Assembly: GCF_023101665.1 (NCBI RefSeq)
Contig: NZ_CP082161.1
Span: forward strand, 5,828,001-5,892,000
Source of the DNA: Bradyrhizobium sp. 195
Lineage (GTDB): Bacteria; Pseudomonadota; Alphaproteobacteria; Rhizobiales; Xanthobacteraceae
Length of the DNA: 64,000 bases
Direction: 5' to 3'
Both the position numbers and the translations under genes were made by a program. The notes beneath the pieces were generated by a model. The model was not told the origin of the DNA, ran no database searches, and was given only the letters and a program-made list of their open reading frames with translations. Below are positions 52,690 through 62,706 of the stretch, piece after piece (position 1 is the first letter of the stretch; every line of letters begins with the position of its first letter).

Positions 52690-53618
52690 CACCGCAACGC
52701 CGACATCACGATGAGGCCGAGGATCAGCGCCGTCAGCGAGTATTTTAGCGTGTAGTAGACGTTGCGATTCCACTCCTTGACCTTGCGGCTGGCGAGATGG
52801 ATCTCGTAGAGCTTGCCGAACACCTTATTGAGCACGCCGACATTCTCGCCCTCGACGTTCTGGGTCGCCGACGCCTTGACGATGTGGTGGCTGACCCAGC
52901 GGTTGATCGCGGTCATGAAGCCGAACTTCATCGGGCGCTCGACATCGCAGAACAGGATGATGCGGTTGACGTCGGTCGCATTCTCCGCGCTGTGGATGAA
53001 GGTCTCGTCGAACATGAAGGCCTCGCCGTCGCGCCAGACGCATTCGACGCCGTCGACCAGGATCCGGCACTTGTTCGAATTCGGCGTGACCAGGCCGAGA
53101 TGGTAGCGCAGTGAGCCCGCGAAGGGATCGCGGTGCGCGCCCAGCTTGCCGCCCGGCGGCAGCATCGCGAACATCGCGCCGTGTACGATCGGGATCGACT
53201 TGAGCAGCTCCACCGTCTTCGGGCACAGCGTGTTCGCCGACGGCAGGAAGTCGTCATACCACTTCAGGTAAAACCGCTTCCAGCCGCTCTTGAAGAAGGA
53301 ATAGAAGCCCCAGTCGTTGTTCTTGGCGGCTGCGCGAATGAATCCTTCGTCGAACAGACGCACAGCCTCGTCTCGGATGGTCTCCCAGTTCTCGCTGAGC
53401 GGCTTCAGCTCGGGAAACTGCTCGACCGAGATCACCGGCTTGTTGGGCACGGCCGAGCCCGCATACATCAGCACGTTATAGGGTGCGAGATAGGTCGAGT
53501 GATCGCCGAGCTGGCGCGCGAAGCGCAGCCGCTGCTTGCCGCGGAAGTGAACGTAAATCGTCGAGGCCGCCAGCACATAAAGAATGACGGGTTGCGGCGC
53601 AAAAAGCTGTTTCAACAT
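52689..53618 (-). CDS. lpxO: LpxO-like lipid A hydroxylase (Fe/2-oxoglutarate dioxygenase)
   Basis: A 309-residue aspartyl/asparaginyl beta-hydroxylase-family protein. Iron ligands are His162 and Asp164 in GAHRDPFAGSL and His209 in TFIHSAEN; the 2-oxoglutarate arginine is probably Arg219. A membrane segment lies at each end (residues ~8-24 and ~290-308). LpxO adds a 2-hydroxyl to a secondary acyl chain of lipid A. The location near LPS genes agrees. It is coupled to the SnoaL-like gene downstream. Confidence 0.9.
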   Translation of the reverse strand: MLKQLFAPQPVILYVLAASTIYVHFRGKQRLRFARQLGDHSTYLAPYNVLMYAGSAVPNKPVISVEQFPELKPLSENWETIRDEAVRLFDEGFIRAAAKNNDWGFYSFFKSGWKRFYLKWYDDFLPSANTLCPKTVELLKSIPIVHGAMFAMLPPGGKLGAHRDPFAGSLRYHLGLVTPNSNKCRILVDGVECVWRDGEAFMFDETFIHSAENATDVNRIILFCDVERPMKFGFMTAINRWVSHHIVKASATQNVEGENVGVLNKVFGKLYEIHLASRKVKEWNRNVYYTLKYSLTALILGLIVMSALR

Positions 53619-53767
53619 TTCCCCGTTCCCCAGTGAACCCAGCCGGGGACGTCATCTACTCCGCACCGGCCTGAGCGGCAAGATATTCACCGCCAGGTTG
53701 AGGTTCACACTGGCGAGAGCGCGGGGACGGAGTCGTGGGGCCGAACCCGGATCGGGACCGAGCCAAA

Positions 53768-53923
53768 TCAGGCCCGGGACAACGCCTGGAGGCCCTTGAA
53801 AGTCAGGCGCTTGGGGTCGGTGACGCCGGCGAGATAGAGACGGCGGATGAAGGCGATGACGGCGTCGCGGTCGCAATCGGTCAGGGCGACGACGGCGTCG
53901 ACTGCGATTCTCTGGGCTTCCAT
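53768..53923 (-). CDS. Small hypothetical protein
   Basis: A 51-residue helical protein beginning MEAQRIAVDAVVALT and ending LTFKGLQALSRA. The ATG at 53923 has GAGGT about 8 nt upstream, better than the GTG at 53950. Codon use agrees with its neighbours. No family recognised; it is not obviously secreted or membrane-bound. Confidence 0.55.
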   Translation of the reverse strand: MEAQRIAVDAVVALTDCDRDAVIAFIRRLYLAGVTDPKRLTFKGLQALSRA

Positions 53924-54063
53924 TGGGCTTACCTCGGCCTTGCGAGTCACCCCGGCCGAGACAGGCTAGGACTCATCCGTAAATCCGGCGTTAACCGTCC
54001 GCCAGCTTGGCCGATTCAGACCGGCCGCCGTATACGCAAAACAACGCATTGCCGACGGGGTGA

Positions 54064-55530
54064 TCAGGAATATCGCATCACGCCATCGTCGATCCGGCCG
54101 AAGCGCAAGGTGACGATGTCGAGCGCGTAGTTCTGGTACAGCCGCCACGGCTGCTTCGAGCCCTGCTTCGGCATCCTGGCGACCGAGCGCTGCACATAGC
54201 CCGAGGTGAAATCGAGCGACGGCTGCGCGGTGATCTCGGGGTCGTCATTGTGGGGCATGCACTGGCGGAAATTATGCCGGTCCATGTAGTTGATCAGCCG
54301 GCAGACATATTCGCAGGTGAGATCGCATTTCAGCGTCCAGGACGCGTTGGTGTAGCCGAAGGCCGAAGCCATGTTGGGTACGTCGGCATACATCATGCCC
54401 TTGTAGGTCAGCGTATTGGCGAAATCCACGGCGCGGCCGTCGACACTGACATCGAGACCGCCGACGACCTGAAGCACCAGCCCGGTCGCGGTGACGATGA
54501 TGTCGGCGGCAAGCTCGCTTCCGTCCTTCAGGCGGATGCCATCGCGCGTAAACGTGTCGATCTCGCTGGTGACGACCGAGGCGCGCTGCTCGCGGATCGC
54601 CTTGAAGAGATCGCCGTCGGGCACGAGACACAGCCGCTGGTCCCAAGGATTGTAGCGCGGGGTGAAATGGGTCGCGACGTCGTAGTCGGGGCCGAGCGCC
54701 ATGCGGACGCCACCGAGGATCAGGTTCTTCACCTTGTCCGGCCGGCGCCGGCTGAGCTGGAAGAAGAACATCCCCCACATCACGTTGCGCCAGCGGATGA
54801 CATGATAGGCCAGCCGCGTCGGCAGATTGCGGCGCAGTCTATTGGCGACGGGATCCTGCGCCGGACGCGATACCACATAGGTCGGCGAGCGCTGCAGCAT
54901 CGTGACCTGCGCCGCCTTCTTGGCGAGCTCCGGCACCAGCGTCACCGCGGTTGCGCCCGAGCCGATCACGACCACGCGCTTGCCCGAATAGTCGATGTCC
55001 TCGGTCCATTTCTGCGGATGGACGATGCGGCCAGCGAAATCAGCGCCGCCCTTGAACTCCGGCGTGTAGCCCGCCTCGTATTTGTAGTAGCCCGAGCACA
55101 TGAACAGAAAATTGCAGGTGAAACGCACGAGCTCGGTCGCACCCTCGCCCGTGATGCGCTCCGCTTCCACCGTCCAGCGCGCCTCACTTGTCGACCACGA
55201 AGCGCGCTTGACGCGATGGTGATAGCGGATGTGCCTGTCGATGCCGTTCTCGCTAGCGGTCTCACGCACATAGTTCAGGATCTGCGGCCCGTCGGCGATC
55301 GCCTTCGGATCGGTCCACGGCTTGAACGAATAGCCGAGTGTGAACATGTCGCTGTCGGAGCGGATGCCGGGATAGCGGAACAGATCCCAGGTGCCGCCGA
55401 TGCTGTCGCGGCCCTCCAGGATGACGTAAGTCTTGGTCGGGCATTTAGTCTGAAGATGGTAACCCGCGCCGATGCCGGACAGGCCGGCACCGACGATCAG
55501 CACGTCGAAATGTTCTTGGACTTCGGCCAT
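54064..55530 (-). CDS. Flavin-dependent Baeyer-Villiger-type monooxygenase
   Basis: A 488-residue enzyme with two Rossmann sites: GAGLSG (14-19, FAD) and GSGATA (190-195, NADPH). The BVMO fingerprint FxGxxxHxxxW is present at residues 165-175 (FAGRIVHPQKW). Overall it is like EthA/NMO-type monooxygenases that oxygenate ketones or sulfides. It lies 53 nt downstream of an NTF2-like gene on the same strand, which may supply a related small-molecule binding role. Substrate unknown. Confidence 0.92.
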   Translation of the reverse strand: MAEVQEHFDVLIVGAGLSGIGAGYHLQTKCPTKTYVILEGRDSIGGTWDLFRYPGIRSDSDMFTLGYSFKPWTDPKAIADGPQILNYVRETASENGIDRHIRYHHRVKRASWSTSEARWTVEAERITGEGATELVRFTCNFLFMCSGYYKYEAGYTPEFKGGADFAGRIVHPQKWTEDIDYSGKRVVVIGSGATAVTLVPELAKKAAQVTMLQRSPTYVVSRPAQDPVANRLRRNLPTRLAYHVIRWRNVMWGMFFFQLSRRRPDKVKNLILGGVRMALGPDYDVATHFTPRYNPWDQRLCLVPDGDLFKAIREQRASVVTSEIDTFTRDGIRLKDGSELAADIIVTATGLVLQVVGGLDVSVDGRAVDFANTLTYKGMMYADVPNMASAFGYTNASWTLKCDLTCEYVCRLINYMDRHNFRQCMPHNDDPEITAQPSLDFTSGYVQRSVARMPKQGSKQPWRLYQNYALDIVTLRFGRIDDGVMRYS

Positions 55531-55583
55531 GGCGTTCTCCCTGGTGAAGTATCAGGCAGAGCGAAACCGAATTGCAACTCAAT

Positions 55584-56000
55584 TCACCTGCTCGCCTCGA
55601 CCACGCAATTGGTGTCGAAGTACTCGTAATATTCAACGGCCTTGCCGTCTTTGAAGCGCCAGAAGTTGATCTTGGGCGTTTCAGCGGTCTTGCCCGTCTT
55701 CTTGCAGGTCCAGGCCGTGGAGCCACGCGCGACCACGACGTCTCCTTGTGCGATGTATTCCTCCATCGTGTAGTGCTGCATCGTCCATTCGGCTAGCAGT
55801 CCATCGAAGTAGCCACGAAGCTTTGCACGGTCATTGTAATCCGTCGCGAACGCAAGAGGCTGGGCGCCGCGCGGGACCGAGCCGAAACTTATCTGCGGGC
55901 CGATGACGCTGTCGAACCAATAGTCGACGCTCGCGCCCTTGCTGTCGTTCCACCGGCGATAGGCTTCTTTCAACAGCTGAACATTGGCTTCGCTGGACAT
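55584..56000 (-). CDS. NTF2-like/SnoaL-family protein
   Basis: A 138-residue NTF2-fold protein with a first helix VQLLKEAYRRWND and a late strand KINFWRFKDGKAVEYYEYFDT, both usual in the nuclear transport factor 2-like group of unknown small-molecule enzymes. It precedes the BVMO by 53 nt and is likely in the same operon. It is followed by an AT-rich region and a terminator of ahcY on the other side. Confidence 0.85.
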   Translation of the reverse strand: MSSEANVQLLKEAYRRWNDSKGASVDYWFDSVIGPQISFGSVPRGAQPLAFATDYNDRAKLRGYFDGLLAEWTMQHYTMEEYIAQGDVVVARGSTAWTCKKTGKTAETPKINFWRFKDGKAVEYYEYFDTNCVVEASR

Positions 56001-56115
56001 CGCATTCCCTCCCTATGCATTCTGACAATGAACATGAGAAAAAAGCGGCCGCCCGCTTCAGAAGTGGCGGGCTTATTTTGGCTCTACCTGTGAGCGTATC
56101 ACAGGAACGGCCAAC

Positions 56116-56147
56116 AAAAAAAGGCCCCGGATCGCTCCGAGGCCCTT
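56116..56147 (-). terminator. Intrinsic terminator of ahcY
   Basis: Stem of AAGGGCCTCGGA and TCCGGGGCCTT (minus strand sense, one bulge) followed by T7, starting 19 nt after the ahcY stop codon. Confidence 0.85.
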
Positions 56148-56165
56148 ATGTCGAAATCGCGAGGA

Positions 56166-57587
56166 TCAGTAGCGGTAGTGGTCCGACTTGTACGGGCCTT
56201 CCTGCTTCACGCCGATATAGTCGGCCTGGTCCTTGCGCAGCTCGGTGAGCTTGACGCCGATCTTGGCGAGGTGCAGGCGCGCGACCTTCTCGTCGAGGGA
56301 CTTCGGCAGCACGTAGACTTCCTTCTTGTACTTGCCGTCCTTGTTGTTGGCGAAAAGCTCGATCTGCGCCAGCGTCTGGTTGGTGAAGGACGCCGACATC
56401 ACGAAGGACGGATGGCCCATCGCATTGCCGAGGTTCACGAGGCGCCCTTCCGACAGCATGATGATGCGGTGCTTATCGGGGAATTCGATCTCGTCGACCT
56501 GCGGCTTGATGTTGGTCCACTTCAGGTTACGCAGACCTGCGATCTGGATCTCGTTGTCGAAGTGACCGATGTTGCAGACGATGGCGCGATCCTTCATCGC
56601 GCGCATGTGCTCGATGGTGATGATGTCCTTGTTGCCGGTGGCGGTGACGAAGATGTCGGCGCGAGGAGCTGCGTCTTCCATGGTCACGACTTCGTAGCCT
56701 TCCATCGCGGCCTGGAGCGCGCAGATCGGATCGACTTCCGACACCATGACGCGGCAGCCGGCCTGGCGCAGCGAGGCTGCCGAACCCTTGCCGACGTCGC
56801 CAAAGCCCGCGACCATCGCGACCTTGCCCGACATCATCACGTCGGTACCGCGGCGGATGCCGTCGACCAGCGATTCACGGCAGCCATAGAGGTTGTCGAA
56901 CTTCGACTTGGTGACGCTGTCGTTGACGTTGATCGCGGGCCACAGCAGCGTGCCGGCCTTCTGCATGTCATAGAGACGATGCACGCCCGTGGTGGTCTCT
57001 TCGGAAACGCCCTTGATGCTCTTGGCGATCTCGGCGAAGTAGCCCTTCGGCTTTTCCTTAAGCTGCTTTTTCAGAAGCGCGAAGAAGACTTCCTCTTCCT
57101 CGGAGCCGGGCTTGTCGAGGAAGGCGGTGTCGCCATTCTCAGCGCGCAGACCCAGATGGACGTACATGGTGGCGTCGCCGCCGTCATCGAGGATCATGTT
57201 CGGGTGACCGCCGCCGTGCCAGTCGAACAGCTTGGCGGTGTAGTCCCAGTACTCAGCGAGCGTCTCGCCCTTGACGGCGAAGACGGGAATGCCGGCAGCC
57301 GCGATCGCGGCGGCAGCGTGATCCTGCGTCGAATAGATGTTGCAGGAGACCCAGCGAATGTCGGCGCCGAGTGCTGCCAGCGTCTCGATCAGCACGCCGG
57401 TCTGGATCGTCATGTGCAGCGAGCCGGCGATACGCGCGCCTTTCAGCGGCTGCTTCGGGCCGTACTCTTCGCGGGTGGCCATCAGGCCGGGCATCTCGGT
57501 CTCGGCCAGCGAGAGTTCCTTGCGGCCGAAATCGGCGAGCGAAATGTCCTTGACGATGTAATCTGTGAAGCCGGGCTTCGCGTTCAT
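56166..57587 (-). CDS. ahcY: S-adenosylhomocysteine hydrolase
   Basis: A 473-residue NAD-dependent enzyme of full length. Family marks: the opening [49 protein letters not shown], the NAD site [10 protein letters not shown], and the C-terminal KSDHYRY. It splits SAH into homocysteine and adenosine, clearing the product of SAM-dependent methylation. AGGA lies 7 nt before the ATG. It follows metK by 123 nt with a palindromic repeat between, so the two may or may not share a transcript. Confidence 0.96.
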   Translation of the reverse strand: MNAKPGFTDYIVKDISLADFGRKELSLAETEMPGLMATREEYGPKQPLKGARIAGSLHMTIQTGVLIETLAALGADIRWVSCNIYSTQDHAAAAIAAAGIPVFAVKGETLAEYWDYTAKLFDWHGGGHPNMILDDGGDATMYVHLGLRAENGDTAFLDKPGSEEEEVFFALLKKQLKEKPKGYFAEIAKSIKGVSEETTTGVHRLYDMQKAGTLLWPAINVNDSVTKSKFDNLYGCRESLVDGIRRGTDVMMSGKVAMVAGFGDVGKGSAASLRQAGCRVMVSEVDPICALQAAMEGYEVVTMEDAAPRADIFVTATGNKDIITIEHMRAMKDRAIVCNIGHFDNEIQIAGLRNLKWTNIKPQVDEIEFPDKHRIIMLSEGRLVNLGNAMGHPSFVMSASFTNQTLAQIELFANNKDGKYKKEVYVLPKSLDEKVARLHLAKIGVKLTELRKDQADYIGVKQEGPYKSDHYRY

Positions 57588-57611
57588 AGGGGGTTCCTGT
57601 TTGTTTGGCTG

Positions 57612-57701
57612 GTCATTCCGGGGCGCTCATGAAACGAGCGAACCCGGAATCCAGCAGTTCGAGATTCCGGGTTCGCCGCTGTTGCAGCGCCCCGGAATGA
57701 C
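57612..57701. repeat. Intergenic palindrome, GTCATTCCGG family
   Basis: It opens GTCATTCCGGGGCGCT and closes AGCGCCCCGGAATGAC, with inner arms CGAACCCGGAAT and ATTCCGGGTTCG. It occupies nearly all of the metK-ahcY space and starts after the ahcY ribosome site. Confidence 0.85.
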
Positions 57702-57710
57702 GCAAGTGAA

Positions 57711-58907
<1,197 letters not shown>

Positions 58908-58922
58908 CAGTAACCCCTTGTT

Positions 58923-58939
58923 CCGCCGCTAAACGGCGG
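58923..58939 (-). promoter_or_regulatory. Hairpin in the metK leader
   Basis: CCGCCG-TTTAG-CGGCGG (minus strand) ends just before the AAGGGG ribosome site of metK. It could affect metK translation. It does not match a SAM riboswitch pattern that I can recognise, so I only claim a stem-loop. Confidence 0.4.
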
Positions 58940-58968
58940 GCGTTTGCGATGTTTACCTGTGGATGGTG

Positions 58969-60324
58969 TCAATCACGCCGGCGCGAGATGACGTAGGATT
59001 CGTCGAGAAACCAGAGCCCATTGTACTTTCGCAGCACGTCCCTGGCGGCATCCAGAGTGCGGCCGTTTTGAGTCATTTCTGTCAACCGGTCGTCCTCAAT
59101 CTGAGCGACATACACCGCCGCATTCCAGGCTGCAAAGGCCGTCGAGGTTCCGATCGTACCGGTTACCTCGTTGGGCAGCGCTTCCATATCATACCTGAAG
59201 ATCGAACGGTTATCCGCGTAAGCATTAAAATTTAAGTCGCGGCCCACCGATCCAAGTTCATACTTAACCGCACGCAGTAGCTCATGACGGCTGACCGAGA
59301 AAGGATTTTCTCCCGGCCAGATCGCCTGGATCATTTCCATGCCCGGATCCTGGCCATGGGAGTGGATACCGATCAGCCGCCCGCCCGGCCGAAGCGCCCG
59401 CGCCAGGGGTGCGATGATCCGCTTGGCCCGGAAATTGACCGAGGACAGGGCCCGGTAGGGCTGGGAGGCGATGACGAGGTCGAAATTGGCTTCGGTCTGG
59501 CCCGGCCGCGGAATGGTCGAATCAAGCAAAAACCTGTGGTCCTCGCGATACAGCACCAGGACGACGGGCCGTTCATACAGCGGCATGGCGGTGCGCGGGC
59601 TGATCGCGGCGCGCCAGTTCTGCTCCAGGAACGGCCTCAGCTCTGCGATCTGCTGCTCGAACTCGCCGGATGAGGCGCCCCGCAGCGGGACCTCGTGCCA
59701 GACCGTTGCAGCCGCCGCCGCGGGCGATGCCGGCGTGAGCCAGGGCGCCTCCGAGTAAAACATGTTGGTGAAGACGAACACCGACGCCGGATGCTCGAAA
59801 ATGCGATCCGGCACCTTCTCCAGTGTCAGGCGCAGGTCCTCGAGGCTGAGCTCCTTGCCGGCGACGTAGAACGGCATGTGGGGAAAGCGCTGGTGCGTCG
59901 CACGCAGCACCCGCGCCAGCACCGTACCGTCGCCAACGCCGGCGTCGAACATGCGCAGGGCCGGCGGACGCGGATGGATCGAGGCAAGCTCCAGCGCGAC
60001 CCTGTCGGCGACCACCCGCTTCTCGCTGCAGGTGTGGACGAACAGCAGGTATTTCTGTCGGTTCTCGAAGAAGCGGAAATTACCGCGCGGGTCGCGCTTT
60101 TCGGGCGGCACCTGAAGACCCCGCGGCGGCGGCACCCCGCCAGCCATCGATGCCGCCATATAGGCCTGGATCCGTTCCAGCGTATCGATGGTGATGCGCT
60201 TTCCCTCGCGCAGACGCTGCACCAGCTTCCCATCGTTCACCGCGCGCCGGCCGAACGTCGATTCCGCCATGTCCGCCTGGCGGCAGAACTCCGTGATCTG
60301 GCTCAGGATTTCGTCGTTCTTCAT
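58969..60324 (-). CDS. HTH-domain/SAM-dependent methyltransferase-like fusion protein
   Basis: About 451 residues. Residues ~8-58 are a helix-turn-helix-like domain (AESTFGRRAVNDGKLVQRLR), a motif seen in small rhizobial regulators. Residues ~90-330 look like a class I methyltransferase with motif I FDAGVGDGT (126-134). The C-terminal part is not recognised. It is immediately upstream of metK in the same direction, so it may sense SAM or SAH and control the cycle, or methylate a target. The start at 60324 is by domain limits; the frame is open to 60519. Confidence 0.72.
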   Translation of the reverse strand: MKNDEILSQITEFCRQADMAESTFGRRAVNDGKLVQRLREGKRITIDTLERIQAYMAASMAGGVPPPRGLQVPPEKRDPRGNFRFFENRQKYLLFVHTCSEKRVVADRVALELASIHPRPPALRMFDAGVGDGTVLARVLRATHQRFPHMPFYVAGKELSLEDLRLTLEKVPDRIFEHPASVFVFTNMFYSEAPWLTPASPAAAAATVWHEVPLRGASSGEFEQQIAELRPFLEQNWRAAISPRTAMPLYERPVVLVLYREDHRFLLDSTIPRPGQTEANFDLVIASQPYRALSSVNFRAKRIIAPLARALRPGGRLIGIHSHGQDPGMEMIQAIWPGENPFSVSRHELLRAVKYELGSVGRDLNFNAYADNRSIFRYDMEALPNEVTGTIGTSTAFAAWNAAVYVAQIEDDRLTEMTQNGRTLDAARDVLRKYNGLWFLDESYVISRRRD

Positions 60325-60530
60325 GGAGTGGGACGCGGTGGGCAGGAAGATTGGGACACGCTCCCCTAGCAAATTCTGCCCACTCTGGGAATAGCGGATC
60401 GGGGCCCGTCGCGCCGTGGTCCCTATCCGCTTTGCCGACGGGACCGCGCCGGCCAGGTAGCGCTCGACCAAGTTGCGCTCGACGACGGAGGCGCGAGCTC
60501 CGCCACTCTCCCGCGCCATGCGGCGCGCGA

Positions 60531-60653
60531 GGTCGGGAGGTTCAGCAGATGATGACGCGGGTGCGGGCTGAGGTGGTGTCGGCCACGAAGAATGAGCAAG
60601 TGCCGTGGTCGAACTCGTCGCTGCTGGGCGAGGTTTACCTGGCGGAGAAGTGA
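60531..60653 (+). pseudogene. 3' relic of a caspase-family (C14) gene
   Basis: About 40 codons, read in plus frame up to the TGA at 60651. The peptide runs REVQQMMTRVRAEVVSAT and then EQVPWSNSSLLGEVYLA, matching the end of caspase-like domains (compare RVRLQVNQTTSGAQIPWESSSL in the intact gene at 13033-14826). No catalytic His or Cys is present and no start is visible. It appears to be the end of a gene otherwise lost. Confidence 0.6.
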
Positions 60654-60699
60654 GACGGGATTTGCGCGCTGCTTATGAGCACAGCGTGCCCCATGCTCG

Positions 60700-60804
60700 C
60701 TGTCGTCGCCCGGCTTGACCGGGCGACCCAGTATTCCAGAGATGTCAGTGATTCACCGAGAAGCCGCGGCGTAATGGATTCCCCGCTTTCGCGGGGAATG
60801 ACAC
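60700..60804. repeat. Intergenic palindromic element, CGCCCGGCTTGACCGGGCG type
   Basis: It begins GTCGTCGCCCGGCTTGACCG, which folds on itself, and ends TTCCCCGCTTTCGCGGGGAATG, a second hairpin. The two ends are not strongly complementary, so it is a two-hairpin type unlike the others. Confidence 0.65.
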
Positions 60805-60832
60805 CGTGCATGTGGTGAGGCCTCGCCGTCGC

Positions 60833-61966
60833 TCACACAGTGCGAGGCTCAATCCCCCACACTTCCTTTGCGATCTCGACCGCGAGGCTCAGCTTCGCCC
60901 ACTGCTCTTCCTCGGAAAGGATGTTGCCTTCTTCCGTCGAAGCAAATCCGCATTGCGGGGAGAGTGCGAGCTGCTCCAGCGGCGCGAACTTGGCGGCCTC
61001 TTCCAGGCGACGCTTGATGTCGTCCTTCTTCTCGAGCTCACCGAACTTCGAGGTGATGACGCCGACCACGACGACCTTGTTGCCCTTGGGCAGGAAACGC
61101 AGCGGCTCGAAGCCGCCGGCACGGTCGCTGTCGTATTCGAGGAAGTAGCCGTCGTAATTGGTGCCGGCGAGCATGGTTTCGGCAACGGGCTCATAGCCGC
61201 CCGACGAAATCCAGGTCGAGCGAAAATTGCCGCGGCAGACATGCGTCGTCACCACCATGTCGGCGGGCTTTTCGGCCAGCGCGTAGTTGATGATGCGCGC
61301 ATAGATCTGCTGGAGGCCGTCCGGATTGTCGCCGCGCTCGCGCGCCTTCTGCAATTCTTCCTGCGAACAGAGATAGGCCCACACGGTGTCGTCGAACTGG
61401 AGATAGCGGCAGCCGGCGTCGTAGAAGGCCTTCACGGCTTTCCGATAGGTCTTGCCGAGGTCTTCGTAGAAGGCCTCGAGATCGGGATAGATGTCCTTGG
61501 AGATCGACTTGCGGCCGCCGCGGAAGTGCAGCACCGCGGGCGACGGAATCGTCATCTTGGCGGTGACATGGGCCTGGTCGGCGACCTTCTTCAGGAAACG
61601 GAAATGGTCCAGCATCGGGTGATCGTCGGGAAAGTCGAGCTTGTCGATCACCCGCACCGCGTCGTGCCGGGTCTGCACGCCTGCGAACTGGATACCGGCG
61701 TCCGGATGAAACAGCTCGCAGCCGGTGAGCTTGGCTAGGAAGTCGAAATGCCACCAGGAGCGGCGGAATTCGCCGTCGGTCGCAAGCTTCAGGCCGACCG
61801 AGGCCTGCTTGTGCACGACCTTCTCGATCTCCATGTCCTCGACCTTGCGCAGATCGTCGGCCGAGATCTCGCCCTTCTCCAAACGGCTGCGGGCTTCCTT
61901 GATCTTGGCCGGACGCAGGAGGCTGCCGACCTCGTCGGCACGGAAGGGGGCTTTGGTTCGCTGCAT
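60833..61966 (-). CDS. YxjG/MetE C-terminal-like cobalamin-independent methionine synthase
   Basis: A 377-residue single-domain protein like Bacillus YxjG/YxjH, equal to the C-terminal half of MetE. Zinc ligands are His242 and Cys244 in THVCRGN, Glu277 and Cys339 in SPQCGFAS. It opens FRADEVGSLLRP. Such proteins transfer a methyl group to homocysteine, but the donor of short forms is not settled. It is near metK and ahcY, so it could close the methyl cycle; this is inference. Confidence 0.88.
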   Translation of the reverse strand: MQRTKAPFRADEVGSLLRPAKIKEARSRLEKGEISADDLRKVEDMEIEKVVHKQASVGLKLATDGEFRRSWWHFDFLAKLTGCELFHPDAGIQFAGVQTRHDAVRVIDKLDFPDDHPMLDHFRFLKKVADQAHVTAKMTIPSPAVLHFRGGRKSISKDIYPDLEAFYEDLGKTYRKAVKAFYDAGCRYLQFDDTVWAYLCSQEELQKARERGDNPDGLQQIYARIINYALAEKPADMVVTTHVCRGNFRSTWISSGGYEPVAETMLAGTNYDGYFLEYDSDRAGGFEPLRFLPKGNKVVVVGVITSKFGELEKKDDIKRRLEEAAKFAPLEQLALSPQCGFASTEEGNILSEEEQWAKLSLAVEIAKEVWGIEPRTV

Positions 61967-61989
61967 GTCTTACTCCCTGGACATTTTAA

Positions 61990-62706
61990 TTAGTGGGCCG
62001 CCGCCCCGGCGACGCCGAGATGGCGTTCCAGGACCGAGGGGTCAGCTTTCAGCGCGGCGCTCGGGGCATCGTGGACGATCGTTCCGCGCTCCAATATCAC
62101 AACGCGGTCAGCGAGCCCCAGAATCTTTTGGGCATTCTGCTCGACGATGATCGAGCAGATGCCGCCCGCCCGGGTGATGGTGCCGATCGCCTTGAGCAGC
62201 TCCTCGACGATGATGGGGGCGAGGCCCTCGGTCGGCTCGTCCAGCAGCAGCACTTTCGGGTTGAGGGTGAGCGCGCGGCCGATCGCCAGCATCTGCTGCT
62301 CGCCGCCGGAGAGCTGGTTGCCGAAATTGCTCCGCCGCTCCTTCAGTCGCGGGAACATCTCGTAGACCTTCTCCACCGTCCAGGGACCGGGCTGCGCCAC
62401 CGCGGTCATGTTCTCCTCGACCGTAAGCGAGCGGAAGATGTTGCGCTCCTGCGGCACCCAGCCAATGCCGGCGCGCGCCCGCTGATCGGGCCGGAGCGAG
62501 GTGACATCCGTGCCGGCGAGCGTGACGATACCTGCGAAGCGGCGGGTGACGCCGACGATGGAATTGATCAGCGTGGTCTTGCCGGTGCCGTTGCGGCCCA
62601 GCAGCGCCAGCACCTGCCCCTCGGCCAGGCGCAAGGACATGTTGGGCAGGACCACCGCCTCGCCATAGCCGGCACGAAGTGAATCGATGGCGAGCAGGTC
62701 AGACAT
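61990..62706 (-). CDS. livF: Branched-chain amino acid ABC transporter ATPase LivF
   Basis: A 238-residue ATPase: Walker A GRNGTGKTT (residue ~36), signature LSGGEQQMLAIGRAL, Walker B VLLLDEPTEGLAP and the EQN (VEQNAQ) switch. The GLAP ending of Walker B is characteristic of LivF. Its start overlaps the livG stop by 8 nt. It is the last gene of the liv unit and ends 24 nt before the methionine synthase-like gene, which is on the same strand. The imported substrate may be a branched-chain amino acid or another of this class. Confidence 0.93.
   Translation of the reverse strand: MSDLLAIDSLRAGYGEAVVLPNMSLRLAEGQVLALLGRNGTGKTTLINSIVGVTRRFAGIVTLAGTDVTSLRPDQRARAGIGWVPQERNIFRSLTVEENMTAVAQPGPWTVEKVYEMFPRLKERRSNFGNQLSGGEQQMLAIGRALTLNPKVLLLDEPTEGLAPIIVEELLKAIGTITRAGGICSIIVEQNAQKILGLADRVVILERGTIVHDAPSAALKADPSVLERHLGVAGAAAH

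Larger units (their letters stand above)
60325..60832. other. 508-nt region without an intact gene
   Basis: It holds the 3' relic of a caspase-like gene (60531-60653, plus strand) and a palindromic repeat (60700-60804). About 200 nt next to 60325 should include the promoter of the HTH-methyltransferase gene. No other coding sequence is supported. Confidence 0.65.

Noticed and set aside
58908..58968. Named SAM riboswitch class
   Set aside because: Only one short hairpin is present; conserved core sequences of the classes I know are not visible, so only a stem-loop is claimed.
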